From an uncultured Lachnospiraceae bacterium (GTDB taxonomy: Bacteria; Bacillota; Clostridia; Lachnospirales; Lachnospiraceae), in contig CAJUGD010000008.1 in assembly GCA_910586205.1 (NCBI GenBank), positions 59,193-123,192 on the forward strand: a stretch of 64,000 nt of DNA, in the 5' to 3' direction. Below the pieces are notes generated by a model. That model ran no database searches. It was not told the origin of the DNA and saw nothing but the letters and a program-made list of their open reading frames with translations. Shown here piece after piece: positions 7,942 to 17,025 of the stretch; position 1 is the first letter of the stretch; each line of letters opens with the position of its first letter. Position numbers and translations under genes: made by a program.

Positions 7942-9066
7942 TTATTCCTGAGCTGCCACTGCATCAATATCCACATCTGCCACGTCAGGATCTTCCTGAA
8001 CCGGCTCCTGGGCATTCTGCAAAGCCTTGATGCTCAGGCTGATCTTCCGATCTTCATGGTTAAAGTCAACCACTCTGGCCTCAATCTGCTGGCCAATCTT
8101 TAAGGCATCCGACGGCTTCTCCACATGCTCTCTGGAAATCTGAGACACATGAAGCAGAGCATCCACACCTGGCTCTAACTCTACGAAAGCGCCGAAATCG
8201 GTCATCCGTGCCACACGCCCGGAAACAACATTGCCTGCAGCATACTTCTCATCTGCATTGGCCCACGGATTCTGATCCGGGAACTTTAAGCTGAGGGCAA
8301 TCTTCTCTCCGTTAATATCCTTGATCAGCACGGTCAGAGGATCACCGGTCTTAAAGACCTTCTTAGGATTCTCCACACGTCCCCATGACATCTCGGAGAT
8401 ATGAAGCAGGCCGTCTGCACCGCCAAGATCAATAAATGCTCCGAAATCCGTCACATTCTTCACGGTGCCGTCCACCACGTCTCCCACCTGGATACGCTCA
8501 AAGAGTTCCTTCTGCATCTGAGCCTTCCTTGCTGCCATAAGCTGCTTTCTGTCACCGATAATTCTTCTTCTGCGGGGATTGAACTCTGTGACAACAAACT
8601 CAATCTCCTGATCCGCATACTTGCTTAAATCTCTCTCATAAGTATCGGATACCAGGCTTGCAGGAATAAATACTCTGGTTCCCTCCACCTCTACGCTTAA
8701 TCCGCCGTCTAATACCTGTGTTACCTTGGCAGTCAATATCTCCTGGCTGTTAAAGGCTTCCTCCAGGCGTTTGTTACCTTTGTCAATGGCAAGGCGCTTA
8801 TAGGAAAGAGCCACTTGTCCCTCTCCGTCGTTTACCTTGATTACCTTTGCCTCCATCTCATCTCCCACCTGCACCAGATTGCGCAGGTCAACGTTGGACT
8901 CATTGGTATACTCATTCCGTGGGATGATTCCATCGGACTTGTAGCCTATATTCAAGACAATCTCATCATCTTTGACATCAATGACTTTACCAGTGACGAC
9001 CTCTCCTGTACGTATTGTCTTTAAAGACTCCTCCAACATTTGTTCAAATTCATTTAGCTCTGGCAT
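7942..9066 (-). CDS. rpsA: S1 RNA-binding domain protein, ribosomal protein S1 homologue
   Basis: A 374-residue protein with four S1 OB-fold repeats, about residues 18-88, 103-170, 188-258 and 273-343. The third and fourth (GDVVDGTVKNVTDFGAFIDL, GRVARMTDFGAFVEL with GLLHISEM and ALLHVSQI) are best conserved. Four repeats is the usual form in low-GC Gram-positives against six in E. coli. The start at 9066 is chosen because GGAGG is nine bases upstream; the ATG at 9072 is only three bases from it. The 5' end overlaps ispH by 17 bases. In many clostridia ispH and rpsA are fused; here they are separate but overlapping. Confidence 0.9.
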   Translation of the reverse strand: MPELNEFEQMLEESLKTIRTGEVVTGKVIDVKDDEIVLNIGYKSDGIIPRNEYTNESNVDLRNLVQVGDEMEAKVIKVNDGEGQVALSYKRLAIDKGNKRLEEAFNSQEILTAKVTQVLDGGLSVEVEGTRVFIPASLVSDTYERDLSKYADQEIEFVVTEFNPRRRRIIGDRKQLMAARKAQMQKELFERIQVGDVVDGTVKNVTDFGAFIDLGGADGLLHISEMSWGRVENPKKVFKTGDPLTVLIKDINGEKIALSLKFPDQNPWANADEKYAAGNVVSGRVARMTDFGAFVELEPGVDALLHVSQISREHVEKPSDALKIGQQIEARVVDFNHEDRKISLSIKALQNAQEPVQEDPDVADVDIDAVAAQE

Positions 9067-9898
9067 TGGCATGAACCTCCTCGATAATTTGTTTCGGGGT
9101 AGACGCCCCGGCTGTAATACCTACGTTGCGCACAGAATTCATACATTCAGGATTGAAATCGCCTACTGTCTGGATAAAGTAAGTGTTCTTACATTTCTTT
9201 TGGCATATCTCGTATAGCTTCTGAGAATTAGAGCTTTTCTTATCTCCGATGACAATCATCAGATCTACCTCGGAAGCAATACGGCTGGCTTCCACCTGTC
9301 TTTCCTGAGTTGCACTGCAAATCGTATTTAAAACAAGTATATCATAACCCTTTTTCTCAAATTTTTCAACTAAATCTTGAAATTTATTGTAATTAAATGT
9401 CGTCTGTGCCAGTAAACACAAGGATTCGTCCTGTTTGACCGGAAGATTTTCCATCTCAGAAGCATCTTTTATTACCAAAGCTCCCTTTTCAGACCAGCCG
9501 CAGATACCTTGAACCTCCGGATGCTCTCCATCCCCCACGATCACGATTCTCCGCCCTTTTTCTTCCTGTTCCTGAACAATGCGGTGAATCTTTTTCACAA
9601 AGGGACAGGTAGCGTCCACTATCCGGATCTTGTTTTGCTCTAAGATTTCATACACATGCCTGCCTACCCCATGGGATCGAATAATCACCGTTCCCTCTGA
9701 AAGTTCTGAAAGCTCCTCTAAGCTTTCCAGCACACGGACTCCTTTTTCTTCTAAGTCCCGCACCACCTCCTGGTTGTGGATGATGGGTCCATAAGTACAC
9801 ACTGGCTTTTCTGCTTTCTCAATCTGTTCATATACCTGGTCCACCGCCCGCTTCACACCAAAACAAAAGCCTGCGGTCTTTGCCACAATTACATTCAT
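9050..9898 (-). CDS. ispH: 4-hydroxy-3-methylbut-2-enyl diphosphate reductase
   Basis: Iron-sulfur enzyme of the last step of the MEP isoprenoid pathway, making IPP and DMAPP. The three cluster cysteines are in AGFCFGVKRAV, VDATCPFVKKIH and LNTICSATQERQ. Substrate-binding motifs GPIIHNQEVV, IRSHGVG and SNSQKLYEI are present. At 282 residues it is full length. Its ATG overlaps the cmk stop by 4 bases and its end overlaps rpsA, so cmk-ispH-rpsA is one coupled unit. Confidence 0.96.
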   Translation of the reverse strand: MNVIVAKTAGFCFGVKRAVDQVYEQIEKAEKPVCTYGPIIHNQEVVRDLEEKGVRVLESLEELSELSEGTVIIRSHGVGRHVYEILEQNKIRIVDATCPFVKKIHRIVQEQEEKGRRIVIVGDGEHPEVQGICGWSEKGALVIKDASEMENLPVKQDESLCLLAQTTFNYNKFQDLVEKFEKKGYDILVLNTICSATQERQVEASRIASEVDLMIVIGDKKSSNSQKLYEICQKKCKNTYFIQTVGDFNPECMNSVRNVGITAGASTPKQIIEEVHANARAK

Positions 9899-10590
9899 AC
9901 GCTCTGTTTGACCTTCAGTCCATGAGAAATGGCCGTATCCATGATAATGCTCACCACCTGTTCAATGGTCATATCCGATCCGTCCACCAGCACAGCGTCT
10001 TCTGCCTGCTTAAGAGGCGCCGCGGCGCGGCTTGTGTCCCTTTGGTCCCTTTCTATTATATCTTGCTCAATTTCCTGCAAATTACACATGATTCCTTTTT
10101 CTTTCAGCTCTTTAAAGCGGCGCATGGCGCGTACCGAAGGGCTGGCCGTGAGAAAAATCTTTGTCTCTGCGTCCGGAAGCACACAGGTTCCGATATCCCT
10201 TCCGTCCATAATTACACTGGCATTGGCTGCCAAATCCCGCTGCAGATTAAGAAGATGGGCTCGAACCTCAGGATAAGCACTGACTGCAGAAGCCGTATTG
10301 CCCACCTGTTCCGTGCGGATCTGCCCGGACACATCCTCCCCGTTTAACAGAACTCTCTGTTCTTTGTCTACATGGGTGATGGTGATCTGCGCCTCTTTGA
10401 CGGCTGAGGAAACCGCCTCCTCATCCTTTGGCGAAATCCCCCGCCTTAAACAGAAAAGAGCAATAGCCCTGTACATTGCCCCTGTGTCCACATAGATAAA
10501 TCCCAGCCTTTCTGCCGCCATTCTGGCAATGGTGCTTTTACCTGCCCCTGCCGGCCCGTCAATGGCAATCCTGAAAATCTGTTTTTCCAT
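9895..10590 (-). CDS. cmk: Cytidylate kinase
   Basis: CMP/dCMP kinase of pyrimidine nucleotide metabolism. P-loop IDGPAGAGKSTIAR is at residues 9-22, followed by GFIYVDTGAMYRAIAL, the CMP-binding insert with GEDVSGQIRTEQV, and VIMDGRDIGTCVLPDAETKIFLTASPSVRA. The 231-residue length and the DQRDTSRAAAPL segment fit the family. Leads into ispH with a 4-base overlap. Confidence 0.97.
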   Translation of the reverse strand: MEKQIFRIAIDGPAGAGKSTIARMAAERLGFIYVDTGAMYRAIALFCLRRGISPKDEEAVSSAVKEAQITITHVDKEQRVLLNGEDVSGQIRTEQVGNTASAVSAYPEVRAHLLNLQRDLAANASVIMDGRDIGTCVLPDAETKIFLTASPSVRAMRRFKELKEKGIMCNLQEIEQDIIERDQRDTSRAAAPLKQAEDAVLVDGSDMTIEQVVSIIMDTAISHGLKVKQSV

Positions 10591-10659
10591 TCCCTTTACA
10601 CTCCTTTATGTTCCTTGTCAGGCTAATCCTAATACATCCCTGCCTGTATTCCAAATCCA

Positions 10660-11919
10660 TCACACCCAGCTCTGCTCTCCGCTTTCCGCCGCTGATCTCC
10701 CGGCCAGATATCCTGTGCTCCATGCAATCTGCAGGTTAAATCCTCCTGTCACACCGTCCAGATCCAGTACCTCCCCCGCAAAATACAGACCCCTTATCCG
10801 CTTTGACTCCATGGTAGCCGGATGGACCTCCTTCACGGAAACGCCTCCCCGGGTGATAATCGCCTCCCCATACCCTCTTAACCCTGTAATGGTCAGCCGG
10901 AAATCTTTCAGCGTCTCTAAAAGGCGCTTTCTCTCCTCCCGCGTGATCTCATGAACCGGCCTTTCCTCACAAATCTGGCTTCTTTCAATCACAGCCGGAA
11001 TCATCTTAGAAGGAAGCAATTCATGCAACGCATTCTTAAACTGCCGGTTTTTCATTTTCTCAAAATCCCGCAGAATCCGCTTATCCAACGCTTCTCTGGA
11101 AAGCCCGGGCTTTAGATCCACAGACAGGGTAAGCTCTCCCTTTTCTAAAGAATCCGCCGCGTAACTGCTGGCAGATAAAATCACCGGCCCGCTGACTCCG
11201 AAATGGGTAAACAGCATTTCCCCAAATTCCTCGTACAAAGTCTTTTTCCCCTTTAAGACCTGCACCTTTACATTCCTAAGAGAAAGCCCCTGCAGAGCCT
11301 GTACAAGATTCAGCTCCTTTACCTCAAAAGGAACCAGCGCCGGCGCAAGCTTTGTGACGGTATGACCCAGCCTTTCTGCAAACTTATAACCATCTCCCGT
11401 AGAACCGGTAGACGGATAGGAAATACCACCTGTGGCAAGGATCACCCGGTCAGCCGGAATCAGCCTTTTATCCTTTTTCAATACCAATCCCATGACACGG
11501 CCGTCTGATACCTTCAGATCTTCCACCTCACTGTGAAGGCAAATCTCCACCCCAAGCTTTTCTAATTTTCCAGAAAAAGCCCGGATTACATCCGAAGACT
11601 TGTCTGACACCGGAAACACCCGGTTTCCTCGCTCCACCTTGACCGGACAGCCGTTTTCCTCAATAAATGCCATCATATCCTGATTGGTAAATGTATAAAA
11701 ACTGCTGTAAAGAAATTTCCCGTTGCGGACAATCCCCTCAAACAATTCTTCTGTGCCGCAGGCATTGGTCAGATTGCACCGCCCTTTTCCGGTAATATAA
11801 AGCTTTTTCCCCAGCTTCTCATTCTTTTCATAAATCCGGACCTGATGTCCAGCGCCGGCGGCGGCCACAGCAGCCATCATGCCTGCCGCGCCGCCGCCGA
11901 TAATTGCCACTTTGCCCAT
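10660..11919 (-). CDS. BaiN/HI0933-like FAD-dependent oxidoreductase
   Basis: A 419-residue flavoprotein with N-terminal dinucleotide-binding motif VAIIGGGAAGMMAAVAAA and KLGKKLYITGKGRCNLTN, then TGGISYPSTGSTGDGYKFAE and the C-terminal ITRGGVSVKEVHPATMESK and GLYFAGEVLDLDGVTGGFNLQIAWSTGYLAG. These are signatures of the HI0933 family, which includes BaiN; the substrate of most members is unknown and a bile-acid role cannot be assumed. Six bases after pap, 70 before cmk. Commonly linked to cmk in Clostridia. Confidence 0.9.
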   Translation of the reverse strand: MGKVAIIGGGAAGMMAAVAAAGAGHQVRIYEKNEKLGKKLYITGKGRCNLTNACGTEELFEGIVRNGKFLYSSFYTFTNQDMMAFIEENGCPVKVERGNRVFPVSDKSSDVIRAFSGKLEKLGVEICLHSEVEDLKVSDGRVMGLVLKKDKRLIPADRVILATGGISYPSTGSTGDGYKFAERLGHTVTKLAPALVPFEVKELNLVQALQGLSLRNVKVQVLKGKKTLYEEFGEMLFTHFGVSGPVILSASSYAADSLEKGELTLSVDLKPGLSREALDKRILRDFEKMKNRQFKNALHELLPSKMIPAVIERSQICEERPVHEITREERKRLLETLKDFRLTITGLRGYGEAIITRGGVSVKEVHPATMESKRIRGLYFAGEVLDLDGVTGGFNLQIAWSTGYLAGRSAAESGEQSWV

Positions 11920-11925
11920 AGGCTC

Positions 11926-13440
11926 TTATTTCCTTCCCTGCTCTGCCTTCACCTGGCTGATCTTCTTTTCCAAAGCATCCACCACGGTCTGGAGTACCTT
12001 TACCCGGGCATAATATTTATTATTGCCCTCCACCACAATCCAGGGAGCATAGGTAGTGGACGTGCGCACCAGCATTTCATTAACCGCAATCTCGTACTGG
12101 TCCCATTTCTCCCGGTTGCGCCAGTCCTCATCCGTGATCTTCCACTGCTTTTCCGGAATCTCCATGCGCTCCTTAAAACGGCGTTCCTGCTCATCCTTAT
12201 CAATATGAAGCCAGAATTTCAGCACCACGGCGCCTGAGTTAGCCATGTGGGCTTCCATCTCATTGATCTCCTGATACGCCCGTTTCCAGTCGTCTTCCGT
12301 GCAAAATCCCTCAATGCGCTCCACCATGACCCTGCCGTACCAGGTCCTGTCAAAAATGGCCACATGGCCCGCCTTGGGAACCTTGTTCCAGAACCTCCAC
12401 AGATAATGGTGTTTTCTCTCAATATCATTGGGAGAAGCAGTGGGACATACCTGATAGCCTCTTGGATCCATGTGGCTGGTGAGACGCTTGATGGCGCCGC
12501 CTTTCCCCCCTGCATCCCAGCCCTCAAACCCTAAAACCACAGGGATCCGAAGCCGGTAAATGTCACTGTGAAGAATCTCCAGCCTTTTTTGCAGCTTATC
12601 AAGCTTTGCCTTATATTCTTCTTTGGTGTAAGCCTTGGAAAGATCCACCCCGGACAGCACTCCGTTCTGATAACGGCTTCCTGCATCCAATGTAATGCCG
12701 GAAGCTGTCTTTTTTGCCTTACCGGCAGACTTTTCGGTAAGGGCCTGCTCCAGATGCTCTGTCACGGTCTTTAAAATCTTCATGGCCGCATAGTTGCGAT
12801 CCGTGGCCTCAATGATGGTCCAGGGAGCAAACTCTGTGTCTGTCCGTTCCAGCATCTCCTCATTGATCTGAAGATATTCGTCATACCGCTTATTCTTCTC
12901 CCAGTCACCTTCCGTCACATGCCACTTGGTCTCCACGGACTTTTCCAGCTTCCGGAACCGTTTCTTCTGCTCCTCCTGGGAAATATACAAAAACAGCTTG
13001 ATGATCACTGCGCCCCCGTCGGTTAACTGCTTCTCAAAGGAGCGGATATCCCGAAACGCCTCCGGCAGCTCCTTTTTCTTTGTCACCTTGTCAAAGCGGT
13101 CTGTCAGCACCTTTCTGTACCAGCTCCGGTCATAGATGGCAATCCGTCCGTTCTCCGGCGTCAAGGTCCAGAATTTCCACAGAAACGGACGCAGATTCTC
13201 CTCCTGTGTAGGCTCATTGCTGGCATACACGTCAAAGCCTCTTGGATCCAATGCCTGGATCAAGCGGTTAATCTGAGTACCCTTGCCTGCTGCCCCCATG
13301 CCCTCAAACAAGATCAGTACCGGAATGCCTGCTTCCTTTAAGCGGCGCTGAAGCTGCCCTAGCTTTGTCCCTTCCTCCTGCAAAACCTTCTTATAGACCT
13401 CTTTTTCCACGGTCCTTGACAAATCAATTTTTTCCAACAT
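11926..13440 (-). CDS. pap: Polyphosphate:AMP phosphotransferase, two PPK2 domains
   Basis: A 504-residue protein with two tandem PPK2 domains. The first (about residues 25-235) has Walker A FEGMGAAGKGTQIN and YASNEPTQEENLRPFLWKFW; the second (about 275-495) has FEGWDAGGKGGAIKRL, YQVCPTASPNDIERKHHYLWRFW and FDRTWYGRVMVERIEG. Tandem PPK2 arrangement marks the Pap type, which forms ADP from AMP and polyphosphate. Placed between the M28 peptidase (26 bases upstream) and the BaiN-like gene, apparently one operon. Confidence 0.9.
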   Translation of the reverse strand: MLEKIDLSRTVEKEVYKKVLQEEGTKLGQLQRRLKEAGIPVLILFEGMGAAGKGTQINRLIQALDPRGFDVYASNEPTQEENLRPFLWKFWTLTPENGRIAIYDRSWYRKVLTDRFDKVTKKKELPEAFRDIRSFEKQLTDGGAVIIKLFLYISQEEQKKRFRKLEKSVETKWHVTEGDWEKNKRYDEYLQINEEMLERTDTEFAPWTIIEATDRNYAAMKILKTVTEHLEQALTEKSAGKAKKTASGITLDAGSRYQNGVLSGVDLSKAYTKEEYKAKLDKLQKRLEILHSDIYRLRIPVVLGFEGWDAGGKGGAIKRLTSHMDPRGYQVCPTASPNDIERKHHYLWRFWNKVPKAGHVAIFDRTWYGRVMVERIEGFCTEDDWKRAYQEINEMEAHMANSGAVVLKFWLHIDKDEQERRFKERMEIPEKQWKITDEDWRNREKWDQYEIAVNEMLVRTSTTYAPWIVVEGNNKYYARVKVLQTVVDALEKKISQVKAEQGRK

Positions 13441-13466
13441 CCCTTTTCCCTCCGAATTATGCTTGA

Positions 13467-15509
13467 TTAAAATTCTCCCATCTTAAGGTTGTTCCGTATC
13501 TGCGTCCGGTATGCAGCCAATTCTTCATATTGATAGAAGAACCGGATCCTTGCTCCCCATATACCGTCCGCTTCCCCGGGCTGGTCTGTCAGGACAAACC
13601 ACATAAAGCTTTCCTCAAAGCCAGGCTCAGGCCCTCCAATCTCTCCCGGCTTTACCCCCAAAAAGACTTGATCCTGAGACATTTCCCATTCGGAAAAAAT
13701 CTGATCAAAATCAGCGCCGTAGGTTCCTGTCTGCTTAAACAGCCGTCCGCACAGCAGCAAAATTTGACGCTCGGTCTCCGTCTCGTCACGCCACCTTCCG
13801 TCCTTGTACAAGGCATCCTCCAGGTCAATTCCCCAAATAAACCTGGCCGGCTGCTCCTGTGCCGCCTGCTCCTCACTCTCCCCCAAAACAGTCTCCAGGC
13901 TGGTGCTGGTCTTTCCGATCCCGTCTGTGTAGATCTCTGCCCGAATCAGCTCTGCCTGCCCTGCCAGGGGGAAAAACTGACGCACCTTGGCCATAAGCAC
14001 ATTCACCCTTGGATCTTGTGCCGCCTGCTCTGTATCTTTCCTGCGCCCTAATCCCAACTGTGGATTCTGCCCGGACGCAGGAAGGATCTCATAGCTGTCA
14101 AGAACAATCCGCTCCGTCTCCTGGCTTTCAAGCTCCAGGCTGTAGCTGCTCTGTGACGGGTTTAAGGATATCCGTGTGCCGCAAACCGGATCCTTCCACA
14201 CATACTCTGTGCCCTTTGGACCCTCGTCAGACTCTGCCGGCGCTCCATACACAGCTTCCAGACGATTTCTCATCTCCTCAAACTCCACGCCTGCTCCGTC
14301 GCCGTCTATGGACACAAGATTCAGCTTTCCGTCAGCATAATAGTAATTCGTCAGAAGGATCTGATCCACGCCGAACCACTTGACCGGATACTGGTAGGCA
14401 TGGATAGGATTTCCCTCATTGTCCGTATTATCCACGGTCTGCCTTCCTGCCATGCCGAGACGCCTCTCCGTCATAAAAGGCTCCTCCCCAAAAGGAATCG
14501 GTGTCTGTATATGCTGGATATACGCCCTGTCCCGCAGATCATTATAATGTCTTGACTTGGCCAGCATAGAGGGAGTCTTTGGACTCATAATGTCTGAAAC
14601 CGTGCGGCTCAGCACATTTACCACCTGGGTCAGCCGTTCAATATCCACGGTTTTTATGGTGTCAAAGCGAGACCCTGACTCATAGGAACCAAGTCTCTGA
14701 GACAAAGACACTGCCGGAATCCTTTCCTGGACGAACCGGGCGTGTCCCCCTGTTTCCCGCTGTCTGTAGGACCAGCTCTCCCGCAGAAGCTCACGCCCCG
14801 TATCCTTAAAAGAATCCCCCAAAAAGGTAGGTTTTCCGTCTATGGTCCCCAGCACAAGACCCCCGTCACGGCCAAAGCCCAGCTCGTCAAGCTGGATAGC
14901 CCCGATCACCCGCTCCCGCTCCGCCCCGGACAGAGAGGCAAAGTAATAACCACATCCTGCCTGATCCTCTGTATAACCGGAAAAGCTGACAAAGCGAATC
15001 TCCGTGTCCGTGGGCATCCGGGACAAAAGCCTGGCTGTCTCCAAAAGAGCCGCCACGCCGGCTGCCCCGTCTCCTGCGCCGGGGCTGTAAGGAACCGTAT
15101 CGTGATGAGCCGCAAGGATCAGAATATCCGCATTCTCTGAAGGAGCCTTTTTCACAGCCTCCAGATTGGTTCCGGACACGGCCGCCCCGTCAGGATTCCC
15201 CTTCCAGGAAAAGGACTGGGCCTTTACCTCATATCCATAGTCCTGTAAAAGCTGCTTCATATAGCGGACAATCCTTTTTTCCTCCTCACTGCCTCCTACC
15301 CGTGGGGAAGCGGCAAGGATTTCCAGTTCTTCCTGCATATAAAAGGGGTTCGCCTCCTCAAGAACCGGAAGCTCCTCCGGCTCGTCCGCCTGTTCCCTGC
15401 TCTCCCGGGGGAGAATCCGGGTGGAAGGCCCGGCACAGCCGCCGGCTGACACTGCCGTCAAAAGCACTGTCAAAGTCGCTGCCACCCTGAATTTCTGTAA
15501 TACGCCCAT
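13467..15509 (-). CDS. M28 family zinc peptidase lipoprotein
   Basis: A 680-residue lipoprotein: signal peptide with lipobox SAGGC near residue 25, then an M28 aminopeptidase domain (about 40-310) with AAHHDTVPYSPGAGDGAAGVAAL carrying metal-binding His and Asp, and SFSGYTEDQAGCGYYF. The C-terminal half (about 350-680) is a large extracytoplasmic region not recognised. The start at 15509 is chosen because GGGAG lies six bases upstream, while the upstream ATG at 15539 overlaps the promoter -10 box. Probable role is cell-surface peptide hydrolysis. First gene of the leftward pap-cmk-rpsA run. Confidence 0.85.
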   Translation of the reverse strand: MGVLQKFRVAATLTVLLTAVSAGGCAGPSTRILPRESREQADEPEELPVLEEANPFYMQEELEILAASPRVGGSEEEKRIVRYMKQLLQDYGYEVKAQSFSWKGNPDGAAVSGTNLEAVKKAPSENADILILAAHHDTVPYSPGAGDGAAGVAALLETARLLSRMPTDTEIRFVSFSGYTEDQAGCGYYFASLSGAERERVIGAIQLDELGFGRDGGLVLGTIDGKPTFLGDSFKDTGRELLRESWSYRQRETGGHARFVQERIPAVSLSQRLGSYESGSRFDTIKTVDIERLTQVVNVLSRTVSDIMSPKTPSMLAKSRHYNDLRDRAYIQHIQTPIPFGEEPFMTERRLGMAGRQTVDNTDNEGNPIHAYQYPVKWFGVDQILLTNYYYADGKLNLVSIDGDGAGVEFEEMRNRLEAVYGAPAESDEGPKGTEYVWKDPVCGTRISLNPSQSSYSLELESQETERIVLDSYEILPASGQNPQLGLGRRKDTEQAAQDPRVNVLMAKVRQFFPLAGQAELIRAEIYTDGIGKTSTSLETVLGESEEQAAQEQPARFIWGIDLEDALYKDGRWRDETETERQILLLCGRLFKQTGTYGADFDQIFSEWEMSQDQVFLGVKPGEIGGPEPGFEESFMWFVLTDQPGEADGIWGARIRFFYQYEELAAYRTQIRNNLKMGEF

Positions 15510-15536
15510 CAAACTCTCCCTCTCTTTGTCTCGTTT

Positions 15537-15545
15537 CATTATACC
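15537..15545 (-). promoter_or_regulatory. Extended -10 promoter for the M28 peptidase operon
   Basis: The minus strand reads TGGTATAATG, an extended -10 element, with no good -35 hexamer. It lies about 30 bases before the chosen start and would make the longer ATG start untranslated. Confidence 0.55.
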
Positions 15546-15583
15546 ACATCTGGATTTTTTTAGGAAGACAGAATCAGGGAATT

Positions 15584-16912
15584 TTAAAGCACCTGCAGCT
15601 CTGCCGTGACAAAAATATCATAGATTGCCTTGATGGCCGCCTCAAAATCCACATTCTTCACACCAATAATAATGTTCAGTTCACTAGAGCCCTGATCAAT
15701 CATCTTTACATTGATCCGGGCATGGGCCAGTGCAGAGAAAATCCTGCCGGCTGTGCCTCTTGTAGCCTTCATTCCCCGTCCTACCACGGCCACCAGGGCC
15801 AGATCCGATTCAAGCTCCACACTGTCCGGCTCCACCGCACGATGAATGCCTGCAATCACAGACTGCTCATATTCTTCAAACTCATCCTGATGGACCATAA
15901 TGGTCATGGTGTCAATCCCGGAAGGCATATGTTCAAAGGAAATCCCGAACTTTTCAAATACCCCCAGCACCTTCCTCCCAAACCCCACCTCTGTGTTCAT
16001 CATGGCCTTCTCGATATTCATGGCGCAAAAGCCCTTTTTTCCCGCAATGCCGGTAATGGTATACTTAGGTTTTCTTAAGGTGCTCTCCACAATCAAGGTT
16101 CCCTTATCCTCCGGCCTGTTCGTGTTGCGGATGTTAATGGGGATTCCTTCTTTTCTCACAGGAAAGATGGCATCCTCGTGAAGCACGCTTGCTCCCATAT
16201 AGGCCAGCTCCCGCAGCTCCTTGTAGGTGATGGTTTCAATCACCTGAGGATTGTCCACAATCCTGGGATCTGCCACCAAAAAGCCTGACACGTCGGTCCA
16301 GTTTTCATATACATCTGCATGAATGGCCTTTGCCACAATCGAGCCGGTCACATCAGATCCTCCCCGGGAAAAAGTCTTGATGCTCCCGTCATGCTTAGAC
16401 CCATAAAAGCCTGGAATCACCGCCCGCTCCACATGGGCCAGCCGCTCCGAAAGCTCCTTGTTGGTACTGTCCGGCTCAAAATTGCCCTGAGCGTCAAAGA
16501 AGATCACCTCTGCCGCATCAATAAACTCATAGCCTAAATAGTTTGCCATCACAAGCCCGTTTAAATACTCTCCCCGGGAAGCCGCATAATCCCGGCCCAC
16601 ACCCTTGGTAAAGTTTTCCTCAATCCGGTCAAACTCAAAGTCCAAATTCAGATTCAGATCAAGCCCATTGATGATCTCCAGATAGCGGTCCTTGATCCGG
16701 TTCAGCAGCTTTTTATATGAAGTGCCCGTGCTGGCCGCGTCATAACAGGCATACAGCATATCTGTCACCTTCTCGTCCTTGTCATTGCGCTTTCCCGGCG
16801 CTGACGGGACCACATACCGCCTGGTCTTATCTGACCGGATGATCTCCCCGGCCTTCTTAAACTGTTTGGTACTGGCAAGTGAACTGCCGCCAAATTTAAC
16901 TACCTTTTTCAT
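15584..16912 (-). CDS. lysC: Aspartate kinase
   Basis: Catalyses ATP-dependent phosphorylation of aspartate, the entry to lysine, threonine and methionine synthesis. N-terminal KVVKFGGSSLAS and the catalytic region FSRGGSDVTGSIVA are diagnostic. Two C-terminal ACT domains (VGFGRKVLGVFEKFGISFEHMPSGIDTMTIMV; ALVAVVGRGMKATRGTAGRIFSAL, with INVKMIDQGSSELNIIIGV) imply feedback control. The start at 16912 (MKKVVKF) has GGAGAGACAAGG upstream; the longer reading from 16954 adds an unconserved tail. 442 residues, monofunctional. No lysine riboswitch or T-box was found upstream. Confidence 0.94.
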   Translation of the reverse strand: MKKVVKFGGSSLASTKQFKKAGEIIRSDKTRRYVVPSAPGKRNDKDEKVTDMLYACYDAASTGTSYKKLLNRIKDRYLEIINGLDLNLNLDFEFDRIEENFTKGVGRDYAASRGEYLNGLVMANYLGYEFIDAAEVIFFDAQGNFEPDSTNKELSERLAHVERAVIPGFYGSKHDGSIKTFSRGGSDVTGSIVAKAIHADVYENWTDVSGFLVADPRIVDNPQVIETITYKELRELAYMGASVLHEDAIFPVRKEGIPINIRNTNRPEDKGTLIVESTLRKPKYTITGIAGKKGFCAMNIEKAMMNTEVGFGRKVLGVFEKFGISFEHMPSGIDTMTIMVHQDEFEEYEQSVIAGIHRAVEPDSVELESDLALVAVVGRGMKATRGTAGRIFSALAHARINVKMIDQGSSELNIIIGVKNVDFEAAIKAIYDIFVTAELQVL

Positions 16913-17025
16913 CCTTGTCTCTCCATTCTGCCTTTCAGGAATTATTCCGGCCATCCTAAGCCGTTATCAAATCTGTCTGCAAAAATCCCCCAATACAGCA
17001 TTGCATTTTCCCGCCATCCCTCTCC

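Noticed and set aside
15537..15545. ATG at 15539 as start of the M28 peptidase
   Set aside because: It overlaps a TATAAT box and has no ribosome binding site, whereas 15509 has a good one.
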